Below are positions 1 to 8,723 of a stretch of 64,000 nucleotides of DNA, piece after piece (within the stretch, counting starts at the first letter, position 1; each line of letters begins with the position of its first letter). The notes under the pieces were generated by a model. The model was not told the origin of the DNA and searched no databases. It worked only from the letters and a program-made list of their open reading frames with translations. Position numbers and translations under genes: made by a program. This DNA is from ZC4RG20 sp036381515 (GTDB taxonomy: Bacteria; Pseudomonadota; Gammaproteobacteria; Steroidobacterales; Rariloculaceae), in contig DASVCR010000080.1 in assembly GCA_036381515.1 (NCBI GenBank), forward strand, positions 1 to 64,000, given 5' to 3'.

Positions 1-101
1 CGCTCACACGCGCGCTCGCGGGACCGTGCGCGGCCACGGACGGCCGCGCCCGAGCGTCATGGACGATCTTCCCGCGTGTCCCGCGAGCGCGCGTGTGAGC
101 G
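1..101. repeat. 24-bp perfect inverted repeat with inner hairpin
   Basis: Bases 1-24 and 78-101 are exact reverse complements of each other. The 53-nt spacer holds a second perfect 8-bp stem (28-35 with 42-49). The structure lies just downstream of the stop codon of the minus-strand sulfotransferase gene, so it could be a large terminator or a cruciform element. It touches the window edge, so the arms may be longer than seen. Confidence 0.8.
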
Positions 102-176
102 CACATCCGGGACGGACGACCGGTCCGACCTATCCGGGCCCGCCGCGCACATGGAAATACGCAGAGCCGGCGGAGG

Positions 177-1004
177 TCACGCGCTCCAGTGGCTCAGGTC
201 GCGGCCGAGCAGGCGCTCGAGCTTCTCGTTCGGCTCGCGGTAGACGTCGACCAGCATACGGCGCGTCTCGTCGCTCATGCGCGGCTCGGGGCGCGCATTG
301 AGCTTGCAGACGCGCTCGGCGAGGCGATGCGCGTCGAGGCGCGTCAGCGCTCGCGACAGGTACCACAGCGACTTCGAGCGCGCGAGAAGCTTCTTGCCGG
401 CCGCCATGTTGATGCGCGCGTCCATCGCCGGGCTTTCGAAGCCGGGGTCGACGCCGAGGAAACGATAGATGCGCTCGAGAAACGCCTTCGGATCGGCGAC
501 GAGGTCGTCGTAGAGCAGCACGAGGATGTTCTCGCGCGGGAAGAGCGCGTAGTAGCGCGACAGGTGCTCGGCGTAGAACCCTTCGCGGATGATCTCCGCG
601 CCGCCGCGCACCTTGCGCAGCTTCTCCTCGAACGTCAGGTCGAGATTGTGCTCGTGCTTCGCCTTGACGTTCAGGAAATGCGAGTACGCCCGCTCGACGG
701 GGTTGCGCAGCGACACGATCAGCTTCGCATCCGGCAGGTGCTTCGCGATCAGGCCGGCGACGTCCTGGCCGTGCGACGTGTAGAGGCCATGCACGTAGTC
801 GGGCGTCGCCTCGCCGACGGCCTTCTCGCCGTTCCAGCCCGCGAAGCTCGCCTCGTAATGCTCGATGCCGCGCTCGTAGTGCCGGTCGAAGAAGTGCAGC
901 TCCTTCTTCGGCGGCATGTAGATCTCGGGATGCCGGCGCAGGTTTTCGTCGATCCACGTCGTGCCGCAGCGCGGCGCACCGATCACAAGGAAATTCGGCA
1001 ACAA
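177..1004 (-). CDS. sulfotransferase (PAPS-dependent)
   Basis: A 275-residue cytosolic sulfotransferase of the Sulfotransfer_1 type, expected to move sulfate from PAPS to a carbohydrate or other hydroxyl acceptor. The 5'-phosphosulfate loop GAPRCGTT is at residues 9-16, and the 3'-phosphate site is in LIVSLRNPVERAYSHF around residues 95-110 (R100, S108). The start is TTG: an AGGAG ribosome site lies 7 bases upstream and the family's N-terminal strand begins at once. It is the last gene of a three-gene minus-strand operon (heparinase-like, sulfotransferase, this gene), separated by 20 bases from the gene before. The acceptor cannot be read from sequence; the neighbouring glycosyltransferases suggest a surface glycan. 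Confidence 0.9.
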   Translation of the reverse strand: MLPNFLVIGAPRCGTTWIDENLRRHPEIYMPPKKELHFFDRHYERGIEHYEASFAGWNGEKAVGEATPDYVHGLYTSHGQDVAGLIAKHLPDAKLIVSLRNPVERAYSHFLNVKAKHEHNLDLTFEEKLRKVRGGAEIIREGFYAEHLSRYYALFPRENILVLLYDDLVADPKAFLERIYRFLGVDPGFESPAMDARINMAAGKKLLARSKSLWYLSRALTRLDAHRLAERVCKLNARPEPRMSDETRRMLVDVYREPNEKLERLLGRDLSHWSA

Positions 1005-1024
1005 GGCAAGCTCCTAGAGGATGG

Positions 1025-2005
1025 TCAGCGTCGGAAAACGGGCAGGCTGCGGTCGGCCGGCACCGCCTCGGCCAGGGCGCCGGCGATGCCGCCGTGGCGC
1101 AGGCCGAAGCGGACGAGGCCCAGGCCGTCGCGGACACGGCAGGCCGCGAGCAGCCACGACGGGACGTCTTCGTCCCCGGCCTCGTGCTCGGGCGGATAGC
1201 CGAGCTCGGCCATCACGGCACCGGCGATGCGCTCGACGCGGCGCACCTCGCCGTCGCCGAGCTCGCGGCGCCATTTGCCGAAGTTGCTCGCGACGATCGA
1301 CGTCTCGCCCCGCGTGTCCCCCAGATTCTCGGACGGCCGCTCGAGCGACAGCATCGCGTCGCAGAACGGCACGCCGATGAACGCGCAGAGCCGGCCGAGG
1401 ACGTCGCGCGGCGACGTGACGAGATCCTCGTAGCGCAGCTCGATGAAATCGACGTCCGCGCGGGCCACGTCGTGTCGAAGCTTACGGATCGACGTCTTCC
1501 AGCGCTGCGCCGCTCTCGGCAGGCTCTTGCCCCACGCCTTGCGCATCGAGACGACGTAGTCGCGCGGATCGCGCACGATGTGCACGAACCTCGCGTCCGG
1601 GAAGAAGCCCGACAGCACCGGCACCTCGGTCAGGTAATCGGGCGTCTTGTCGCCGACGATCCGGCGGCCCGTCATCGCGGCGTAGCACGCGAAAAGCGCG
1701 TCGAGCACGTCTGCCGCGCCTCCGCCCCGGACGCGTGCGAACCAGTCGTCGCGGTCGATCGCGATGCCCCCGGCGCGAAGCCTGCGCATGAAGCGCGTGC
1801 CTTCGAGCTCCGCATAGAGCCTCGCGAAACACTCGCGAAGCCGCGGATCGCCGTGCTTGCGGATCAGCGCGGGCATCCGCGGGAAGAAATGGCTCTCGTT
1901 CGGAAAGATCGCGATGTCCGGATGCCGGTTCAGCAGGTCGCGCAAGAGCTTCGTGCCGGACCGCGGCATGCCGACGATGAAGAGGATCTGGCGAGGCTCG
2001 CTCAT
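1025..2005 (-). CDS. sulfotransferase family protein
   Basis: A 326-residue PAPS-dependent sulfotransferase (Sulfotransfer_3-like). The PAPS-binding loop GMPRSGTK is at residues 12-19, directly after a short beta strand. The 3'-phosphate-binding segment VHIVRDPRDYVVSM follows near residues 141-154 (R145). It is not closely similar to the next gene outside these motifs, so the two probably act on different acceptors or positions. The ATG overlaps the stop codon of the upstream heparinase-like gene by 4 bases (ATGA), which indicates translational coupling. Role as a glycan sulfotransferase is inferred from the operon. Confidence 0.9.
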   Translation of the reverse strand: MSEPRQILFIVGMPRSGTKLLRDLLNRHPDIAIFPNESHFFPRMPALIRKHGDPRLRECFARLYAELEGTRFMRRLRAGGIAIDRDDWFARVRGGGAADVLDALFACYAAMTGRRIVGDKTPDYLTEVPVLSGFFPDARFVHIVRDPRDYVVSMRKAWGKSLPRAAQRWKTSIRKLRHDVARADVDFIELRYEDLVTSPRDVLGRLCAFIGVPFCDAMLSLERPSENLGDTRGETSIVASNFGKWRRELGDGEVRRVERIAGAVMAELGYPPEHEAGDEDVPSWLLAACRVRDGLGLVRFGLRHGGIAGALAEAVPADRSLPVFRR

Positions 2006-4092
2006 GACCGCTCGATCGCGATACGCGTGCGCAAGGTCGTCACGCCCGAGATCCGGGTCCGATAGACGAGCGTCGCGGACGGCGACTTATGCCGGAAACG
2101 GCGCGAGACCCATCCGCCGATCGGAGCCGTGCTGCCGTGCAGCAGGGAGGCGTCCGTGCCCACGTCGTCGACGTCGATGCGCAGCCTCACCTGCCCGTCG
2201 TCCGACAGGGCGGAGCCCGCGTCGAGCGCGACGCGGCAATGCTCGGCGAAATGCCAATACCGCTCGACGACGTGCTCGCGCGCACAGACGAGGCGATCGA
2301 CGATCTCGAAGACGTCCGTCCGCTTGCAGAACCGGACGCGGCGCTCGTGACGCACGGGATCGGGCAGGCGCTCGTACCCGTCGTGGGAAGCCGCGATCTC
2401 GTCGTGATCGTCCGTCGACTCGAAGCGCTCGAGGTGCGCCTCGGCCTTCTCGAGCCACAGGAACTGCCCGCCGATCCGCGACTGGTCGAGTCCGTCGACG
2501 CGCACGGTGTTGTGCGCCGCCGTGCCGCGGAAGTAATCCCGCCACTCGCGCTCGGCGTGATACACGTACGTGCCCGGATCGACGAGCTGCTCCCTGCCCG
2601 CGACCGACAGCGTCATCGACAGGCAGTCCGCATGGCCGTGCGCGGCGATGCTGAGGAAGCCCAGCGGCCCCGCGTCGAAGACAGCGCGCACCTCGTCCGC
2701 CGCCCCGAAGCTTCGCCCGAGCACGTAGTAGCCGCCGTGCGGAAACGCGCGCCGCGGCTCGGCCACGGCGATCGCGGCAGGCAGCGCATCGGTCTCCGTG
2801 TTCACGGCGGATGCCGCGGCCGCTGCGCGGAGGCCTGCGCCTCCGCCGCCCGCGCGCGCGCCGGTGACGGGCCTTCGAGCGCGCGAACGCGCGCCGATCG
2901 GCTCGACGTCCGCGCAAAGCCAGTCCGCGGTCGACGCCGAGCGCTGCGAGCGTTCCCGCCACGCCGGGTCGTCGAACAGGCGCGCCCCGACGGCGAGCAG
3001 CGCGCCGAACGGATCGAGGCTCGTTCGCGGCTCGAGCGCGAACGCGAGGCCGTCGTCCGCGTCGCCGATCATCGGCACGTGGCCGCCGGCGTCCATGATG
3101 GCGAAGACGAATTCGATCATGCGCTCGACGAGCGCCCAGTAGTCGCGCTCGAGCGGGATGCCTGCTCGGCGAGCGGCGAGCCCGGCGACGATGAAGAGCG
3201 ACGCGACGAACTGCTGGTACGCCGTCGTCTGCTCCTTGTTCACGCCGTCGACGTAGGTCTGCCGACGGATCTCGCGGTGGAGCCCCGCGATCGCCTTACT
3301 CCGCCACGCGTCGAAGATCGGCCAGCACGGCCACATGCACGTCGCGACGACGACACCGGCGAGCTCGCCGATCAGGTGATTGTTCGCCGACGACGGATAC
3401 GTCGACAGATGGTGCATCACGAAGTAGCAGTGTCGGTAGATCGATTCGAGCCACCGGTCCCGAAAGCGTTCGCCGGCGGCGCCGTCGAAGAGCGGCGAGC
3501 CCGCACCGCCGGCGATGCGATAGGCAAGGTGCCAGTTGATCAGGCGAATGCCGAGCTCGAGCGAGCTGCACCAGTTCGGGCCCCTGAGGTACGGGCACTG
3601 ATCGATCCAGCTGTCGACGAGACGCACGATGCCGTCGAGATAACGCGCGTCGCCGCGGAGACGGTATGCCTGCGCGAGCCACACGATCTCGAGATGCCGA
3701 TTCAGCTCCCAGACGTGCTTCGCATCGCCGACGACCCGCGCGTCCCGGTAGTCGAGCGTCTTGCCGAAGGCGAGCGGAGCCGTCGTCCGGGTCAGCGGAT
3801 CGACGTTCCACGCCGGCGGGAAGCCCAGGTCGAAGCGTCGGCCGAAAAATTCGAAGCGTCCGGAGAGCACGGCATCCGCGGCTTCGATCACGCGTTGCGC
3901 GACGTCGGGTGCGACATCGACGCCGGCGAACGCGTCGTCCGCGTGCGGAGGCCACGTCGGACGAGGCGGCACCGCACGGCCGACGATCCCGAGGCGTTCC
4001 GCGCCGAAGCGCAGCTGCCGGCCCGTCCGAGTCGCGATCTCCTCGGCCGACATCGCCCTTGCACGATTTACATACCATCGCAAAGATTGCAT
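2002..4092 (-). CDS. heparinase II/III family protein (alginate lyase-like N-domain)
   Basis: A 696-residue protein with an alpha-helical toroid N-terminal half and a beta-sandwich Heparinase II/III C-terminal domain. Family landmarks are NNHLIGE at 237-243 and the HGHAD segment at 485-489, followed by a stretch with the catalytic-type tyrosine and histidine (TYVYHAER, AAHNTVRVDG). A low-complexity arginine/alanine/glycine insert lies near residues 401-430. No clear signal peptide is visible. The ATG at 4092 was chosen because the conserved start MQSLRWYVNRARAM lies there; the reading frame is open far upstream only because of GC-rich sequence antisense to the glycosyltransferase. Such lyases are common in exopolysaccharide loci, where they trim or modify uronic-acid polymers. 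It heads the operon with the two sulfotransferases. Confidence 0.88.
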   Translation of the reverse strand: MQSLRWYVNRARAMSAEEIATRTGRQLRFGAERLGIVGRAVPPRPTWPPHADDAFAGVDVAPDVAQRVIEAADAVLSGRFEFFGRRFDLGFPPAWNVDPLTRTTAPLAFGKTLDYRDARVVGDAKHVWELNRHLEIVWLAQAYRLRGDARYLDGIVRLVDSWIDQCPYLRGPNWCSSLELGIRLINWHLAYRIAGGAGSPLFDGAAGERFRDRWLESIYRHCYFVMHHLSTYPSSANNHLIGELAGVVVATCMWPCWPIFDAWRSKAIAGLHREIRRQTYVDGVNKEQTTAYQQFVASLFIVAGLAARRAGIPLERDYWALVERMIEFVFAIMDAGGHVPMIGDADDGLAFALEPRTSLDPFGALLAVGARLFDDPAWRERSQRSASTADWLCADVEPIGARSRARRPVTGARAGGGGAGLRAAAAASAVNTETDALPAAIAVAEPRRAFPHGGYYVLGRSFGAADEVRAVFDAGPLGFLSIAAHGHADCLSMTLSVAGREQLVDPGTYVYHAEREWRDYFRGTAAHNTVRVDGLDQSRIGGQFLWLEKAEAHLERFESTDDHDEIAASHDGYERLPDPVRHERRVRFCKRTDVFEIVDRLVCAREHVVERYWHFAEHCRVALDAGSALSDDGQVRLRIDVDDVGTDASLLHGSTAPIGGWVSRRFRHKSPSATLVYRTRISGVTTLRTRIAIERS

Positions 4093-4290
4093 GCGTCCGT
4101 TCCCGCCTCTCCTTTGCCGCCCGGCACGATGACGTGCACGTCGAATGCGCGTCGCCCGCGCGCGACGCGCTTGCCGAGCCACATGGCCCGTCATTTGCAA
4201 GAATTGCACCCGGTTCGGGCGGCCGTCGTCGCGAAACGACAACGGACAAGCGCGCGGCGCGTCGCGAGCGACAATGGTCAAGACGCTCAA

Positions 4291-5466
4291 TTGAGAATCG
4301 CGTATCTGTCCTACAGCCCATTGCATGCAGGCGTCGCGAATGCGGTGCACGTGATGAACATGTGCGCCGCCTTCCGCGAGAACGGGCACGACACCGCGCT
4401 CTTCGCGCGCGGCGGGCGCGCGCGCGGCGCATCGAACGATATCTTTTCCAGCTACGGAGTTTCCAACGCGTTCGAGCTGCGGTTGCGGCCGTCGCTGCCG
4501 GTGAAGCTCGTCGGCAGGCTCCACTACGGCTTCCGCCAGGCGCTGCAGGCGCGGCTCCGAGGCCCCGCGGACGTGTATTACGCGCGCTGTCTCGTATCGG
4601 CCGCGTTCGCGCTGCTGCTCGGAGGCAAGGTGGTGCTCGAGCTGCACGAGCTGCCGCATTCGGCGCTCGAGCGGCACGTGCAGCGCTTCGTGCTGCGCCA
4701 TCGCAACCTGCGGCGGCTCGTCGTGATCTCGAACGCGCTGCGCGAAGACCTCGCGCGCGTGCACCCCGGCGTCGTCGAAGGCCTCGACGTCGTCGTCGCG
4801 CCGGACGGCGCGAACCTGTGCGCGCCGGGCGAGCCGTTCCCGCTCGAGCGCGGTCCCGGGCGTCAGATCGGCTATGCCGGCGGGCTCCGGGCGGGCAACG
4901 GCATCGGCACGCTCCTCGCGCTCGCGGAGGCTTTCCCGCACGACACGTTTCACGTGCTCGGCGGCACGGCGGACGAGATCGCGCGCTGGCGCCAGAGCCG
5001 GCCCGCGCCGAACGCCGTCTGGTACGGGCGGGCGGCGCCGGCGCGCGTGCCCGCGTTCCTCGCCGCGTGCGACGTGCTGCTCGCGCCCTACGAGCGCGGC
5101 GCAAAGACGGCTTCCGGCAACGACACCTCGAGATGGATGTCGCCGCTGAAGATCTTCGAGTACATGGCGGCCGGCAAGGCGATGATCGTTTCGGACTTCC
5201 CGGTGCTGCGCGAGGTGCTGACCGACGACGTCGCGGTGCTGGTCGAGCCGTCGAACCTCGCCGCGTGGAAATCGGCGCTCGCCAGGCTCGACGACGAGGG
5301 TGTGCGCAGGCGGCTCGGAGACGCCGCGCGGGAAATGCTCGAGAAGCGCTACACGTGGACGGCGCGCGCGCGGACCGTGCTCGACGGTCTCGACGCGGCG
5401 CCGGCGCACCGGTCGCCGCAGCACGAGCGCGACGCCGCCGCGCGGTCCGCGACGGGTTCCGCGTGA
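4291..5466 (+). CDS. glycosyltransferase family 4 protein
   Basis: A 391-residue GT-B glycosyltransferase expected to add a sugar from a nucleotide donor to a growing glycan on the cytoplasmic face. It starts with the first Rossmann strand and glycine loop (RIAYLSYSPLHAG). The donor-binding GT4 block SPLKIFEYMAAGKAMIVSD lies near residues 284-302. TTG at 4291 begins exactly at the fold; an in-frame ATG at 4183 would add 36 residues that do not look like the family, so the start is uncertain. The gene diverges from the heparinase-like gene across about 200 bases and overlaps the next gene by one base, so it heads the plus-strand arm of the glycan locus. Confidence 0.85.
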   Translation: MRIAYLSYSPLHAGVANAVHVMNMCAAFRENGHDTALFARGGRARGASNDIFSSYGVSNAFELRLRPSLPVKLVGRLHYGFRQALQARLRGPADVYYARCLVSAAFALLLGGKVVLELHELPHSALERHVQRFVLRHRNLRRLVVISNALREDLARVHPGVVEGLDVVVAPDGANLCAPGEPFPLERGPGRQIGYAGGLRAGNGIGTLLALAEAFPHDTFHVLGGTADEIARWRQSRPAPNAVWYGRAAPARVPAFLAACDVLLAPYERGAKTASGNDTSRWMSPLKIFEYMAAGKAMIVSDFPVLREVLTDDVAVLVEPSNLAAWKSALARLDDEGVRRRLGDAAREMLEKRYTWTARARTVLDGLDAAPAHRSPQHERDAAARSATGSA

Positions 5467-7685
5467 TGGGCACGCGTTCGATGCTTCGCGGCATGCCGCC
5501 TGGGGTTCCGCCGCGCGATCCGCAACGTGCGGAAGCCCGCGCGTCCGAGGGCGTGGCGGCTCTCGGCGCGCGCCGCGACCCGGCCGCGTCGAAGGTCAGC
5601 GGAAGCGATCGATCGCTCGACAGGGCCGCGCCCTGGATCCTCGCCGCGCTGCTCGCGCTCGGTGCCCTCCTTCGCCTGATCGATCTCGGTCAACTGTCGT
5701 TCCGCTGGGACGAGGACCTCTCGTCGCTCGCGGCGAAGGCAATCGCCGAGCACGGCATCCCCGAGCTGCCGAGCGGCATGGTCTACCTGCGCAGCCTCCC
5801 GTTCCTGTACGTGCTCGCCGGGAGCGGCATGCTGTTCGGCTTCGACGAATGGAGCCTGCGTCTGCCGGCGGCGCTCTTCGGCATCGCGACGATCGCGCTC
5901 GGCTACTTCTTCGGCAAGCGGTTCTTCGGCACGGGCGTCGGCCTCGTCGTCGCGGCGCTCCTGACCTTCTCGGCCTGGGACATCGAGTTCGCGCGCTACG
6001 CGCGGATGTACGCGCCCTTCACGTTCTTCTACGTGCTGACGCTGCTCTCGATCTGGCGCTTCCTCGTCGTCGAGCGCAGCACCGAGGGCGGGATCCTGTG
6101 CCTGCTGCTCGCGTGGACGGCGCTGTTGCTGCACGACCTCGCGTACACGCTCGCGCTCGCGTTCCTTCTTCCCCTTTTGATCGACGGCAGGCAGACGCTC
6201 GAGCAGCCGCGGCGCAGCGTCCTGCCGTTGATCGGCTTCGGGTCGGTCACGGCCGCGTTCTTCGTCTGGGGACGGATTCAGAGCCACTACTTCGACCGCG
6301 CCGCGCTCCTCGCCGCCGAGCGGGGCGCGGCGGATCCGAGCGCGGTTCCGGCGGACGTGGCGCTTCGTACGCTCGAGAGCGCCGCCGGCGGCGACGGCGG
6401 TCCGCTCGGCCTCCTGCGGCGCATCGTCGCGCAGGTTCGTCTTCCCGACCTGCCGGCCTTCGCGTCGCTGGCCGACACGGTGCCGCTCGCGGCGGCCGGA
6501 ATTCCGATCGTCACGCTCGCCGCGGCGGCCGCGTTCGTCGCCATCCGTCGGCACGCGCTGCAGCCGGCCGCGTGGGTGATGCTGCCGCTGATCGGGCTGC
6601 TCTGCGGTTTTCAGCTGTTCAATCTCGCGTTGCTCGCGACTACGGCGCTCGCGTTCGTTCGGCGGGAAGGCGTCCGCGCGTTTCGTGCGCCCGAGGTCGT
6701 CTTTGCGGCCGCGCTCATCGCGCTGTCCTTCGCCGCATGGCTCGCGGCGATCGTCGGGCTCGACCTGCTCGGCGTCGACGGCGGCATTCGCGCGACCGCG
6801 AAGGAGGCGATCAAGGAGCTCCTGAACTACCCGAGCTTCTTCGTCGTCTGGGGCTTTCCTCGCGAGTATCCGCTGACGAGCCTCGCGGCGCTGCTCGGTG
6901 GGTTATGGGCTTTCGAGCGCATCGCGAAGCCCGAGCCCGATCGCGCCGCCCTCTTTGTCGTCGCCGCGTTTGCGTTTCCGATCCTCTTGAACGGGATGTT
7001 CGAGACGCGCTATCAGAACTTCCGCTACGACGTGCCGTTCGGCACGCTGTTCTTCACGTTCGTCGCGCTCGGCGTGCTCAAGTGGCCCGAGCTCGTCGGC
7101 ACGTGGCGCGCGGCCGACGACAGGCTCGAGGATCGACGCGCGCCGTCGCGGGGTCTGGTCCTCGCGGGCACGGCGCTGATCGCCGTGCTGATCGCGGCGT
7201 ACGACCTGAATCCGCTCAAGAGCTGGCTCGTCACGAGCCGCGACTACTCGAGCCCGGAACCGCTGTACGCGTTCTTCGACCTGCGCGGCTTTCGCGACTT
7301 CCGCACCGCGGCCGCGTACGTCGACGCGCGGGCCGACGCGGACGATGCGCTCGTCACGTTCGACTGCCGCGAGTACTACAACTACCTCGACCGGATGGAC
7401 TACTGCATCGTGTCCGGCACGTATCGCGACGGCGACGAGCTGATCCAGACCTACGTCGACGACGGCGTGATCAGGGACCTGTACGTCGGGTCGACGATAC
7501 TCTTCGACGTCGACGATCTCGAGCGCGTGCTCGAGGAGACGCCCGGCGACGTGTGGTTCCTCGCGTCGGACTCGATCTTCGACGAGGGCCGCTACCCCGA
7601 GGACGTCCTCGAGTTCCTGGCCGCGCGGCAGCGCCACGTCGTGCACGTCGCGCGCGACGGCATGACGAAGGTCTACAGGTTCTGA
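5466..7685 (+). CDS. membrane glycosyltransferase, GT39/ArnT-like
   Basis: A 739-residue polytopic inner-membrane protein. After a disordered N-terminus (about 55 residues) it has a first membrane helix (56-75), then the acidic loop RWDED (80-84) typical of lipid-linked-sugar glycosyltransferases of the PMT/ArnT clan. About ten more hydrophobic helices follow to roughly residue 580, then a soluble C-terminal domain. These enzymes use polyprenyl-phosphate sugars and face the periplasm. Its ATG lies inside the stop codon of the GT4 gene (TGATG), so the two are translationally coupled. Substrate is unknown. Confidence 0.85.
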   Translation: MGTRSMLRGMPPGVPPRDPQRAEARASEGVAALGARRDPAASKVSGSDRSLDRAAPWILAALLALGALLRLIDLGQLSFRWDEDLSSLAAKAIAEHGIPELPSGMVYLRSLPFLYVLAGSGMLFGFDEWSLRLPAALFGIATIALGYFFGKRFFGTGVGLVVAALLTFSAWDIEFARYARMYAPFTFFYVLTLLSIWRFLVVERSTEGGILCLLLAWTALLLHDLAYTLALAFLLPLLIDGRQTLEQPRRSVLPLIGFGSVTAAFFVWGRIQSHYFDRAALLAAERGAADPSAVPADVALRTLESAAGGDGGPLGLLRRIVAQVRLPDLPAFASLADTVPLAAAGIPIVTLAAAAAFVAIRRHALQPAAWVMLPLIGLLCGFQLFNLALLATTALAFVRREGVRAFRAPEVVFAAALIALSFAAWLAAIVGLDLLGVDGGIRATAKEAIKELLNYPSFFVVWGFPREYPLTSLAALLGGLWAFERIAKPEPDRAALFVVAAFAFPILLNGMFETRYQNFRYDVPFGTLFFTFVALGVLKWPELVGTWRAADDRLEDRRAPSRGLVLAGTALIAVLIAAYDLNPLKSWLVTSRDYSSPEPLYAFFDLRGFRDFRTAAAYVDARADADDALVTFDCREYYNYLDRMDYCIVSGTYRDGDELIQTYVDDGVIRDLYVGSTILFDVDDLERVLEETPGDVWFLASDSIFDEGRYPEDVLEFLAARQRHVVHVARDGMTKVYRF

Positions 7686-7742
7686 CGTGGCGCTTGACTG
7701 CCGGGTGGTTAACCGGCAGAAATGGCGGACGGAGGTCCGCCG

Positions 7743-8537
7743 ATGCGCCGTTCGTCAGCCCTGAAGCGTCGTCTCGTGCTCGCGTCGGGCGTGCTCGCCG
7801 TGCTGGCGGCGGGATTCGCGAGCGGCCAGAGCTTTCTGCGTTCGGTCGTTAGGCCCGCGCGCGGCAGCGAGCCGCCCGAAGCCGAGTTCCACATGGCCAG
7901 GCTCGCCTACGAGTCGAGCGGCTGCGCGGGCTCCCGCGGGATCTGTCAGCCGCTGTGGGCGGTCGACTACCCACTCGCCGAAGCGCACTTCCTGCCCGCG
8001 CTCGCCCGCATGACGCGGATCGACGTGGCCGAGGACAGCCGCCATCTGCCGCTCGACGAGCGCATCTTCGACTACCCGTGGCTGTTCGCGCAGCAGGTTT
8101 CGCAGGGGCGCTGGCGGCCTTCCGATCGCGAGATCGAATACCTGCGCGAGTACCTGCTGCGCGGCGGCTTCCTCGTGTTCGACGACTTCCACGGCGAGGG
8201 CGAGTGGCGCTACTTCGAGTCCGTGGTCCAGCGCGTGCTGCCCGACCGCGCGATCGTCGACATTCCGGACGACGACATGCTGATGAACATCCTGTTCAGC
8301 CTCGACCGGCGCACGCAGATTCCCGGCGACCGACACCTCGGCTGGCAGGCGATGGAAGGCCCGCCTCACTGGCGGGGCATCTACGACGACGACGGGCGGC
8401 TCATGGTCGCGATCAACCACAACATCGACATGGGCGATGCCTGGGAGCATGCGGACGACCCGTATTACCCCGCGCCGATGACGGCGACCGCATATCGCTT
8501 CGGCGTCAACTACGTCGTCTACGCGATGACGCATTGA
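7743..8537 (+). CDS. DUF4159 domain-containing protein
   Basis: A 264-residue protein with an N-terminal membrane anchor or signal sequence (LVLASGVLAVLAAGFASG) and a DUF4159 domain over the rest. DUF4159 is seen as a glutamine-amidotransferase-like fold in membrane or periplasmic proteins of unknown function. Recognisable parts are DYPLAEAHFLPAL, LREYLLRGGFLVFDDF and the closing NYVVYAMTH. ATG 7743 was chosen because GGAGG lies about 8 bases upstream; an ATG at 7722 is possible. It follows the GT39-like gene by 57 bases on the same strand and may belong to that operon, though a role in glycan synthesis is not shown. Confidence 0.8.
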   Translation: MRRSSALKRRLVLASGVLAVLAAGFASGQSFLRSVVRPARGSEPPEAEFHMARLAYESSGCAGSRGICQPLWAVDYPLAEAHFLPALARMTRIDVAEDSRHLPLDERIFDYPWLFAQQVSQGRWRPSDREIEYLREYLLRGGFLVFDDFHGEGEWRYFESVVQRVLPDRAIVDIPDDDMLMNILFSLDRRTQIPGDRHLGWQAMEGPPHWRGIYDDDGRLMVAINHNIDMGDAWEHADDPYYPAPMTATAYRFGVNYVVYAMTH

Positions 8538-8549
8538 CGAGCGAAAACC

Positions 8550-8626
8550 GTGTCAGACACCTTTTTCTGCGAGTGAAAATTGTGTCAGACACCTTTTTCG
8601 CCGAAAAAGGTGTCTGACACAATTTT
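8550..8626. repeat. TGTCAGACAC-family palindrome with partial copy
   Basis: A perfect palindrome has 25-base arms (8576-8600 and 8602-8626) around one central base. Its core is TGTCAGACACC followed by a T run. A partial direct copy (8550-8567) precedes it. Related palindromes occur at 11759-11798, 42031-42066 and 58624-58675. The layout resembles REP-type elements, and it could also stop transcription from both sides. Confidence 0.85.
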
Positions 8627-8629
8627 CCT

Positions 8630-8716
8630 TCAGCGCGAGCGCAGCTCGACGAGCCGCTCCGCGGCCGCCGCGCCGAGCGCGAGCGCCGCGAGCAGCCGCC
8701 GCACGTCCCGCGTCAT
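8630..8716 (-). pseudogene. 28-codon gene fragment, possibly isoprenylcysteine methyltransferase N-terminus
   Basis: A short open frame starts 8 bases after the PQQ dehydrogenase stop codon and encodes 28 residues: a hydrophobic run, then AAAERLVELRSR and a stop. The ERLVEL segment after a first hydrophobic helix resembles the start of ICMT-family membrane methyltransferases. The frame ends within 4 bases of the arm of the palindrome at 8576-8626, as if the rest of the gene had been lost there. A genuine tiny peptide, or chance, remains possible. Confidence 0.35.
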
Positions 8717-8723
8717 GAACGCG

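Noticed and set aside
4093..5424. Upstream extension of the heparinase-like gene to 1,140 residues
   Set aside because: The extra 444 codons are antisense to the GT4 gene and lack any family feature; the conserved N-terminus starts at 4092.
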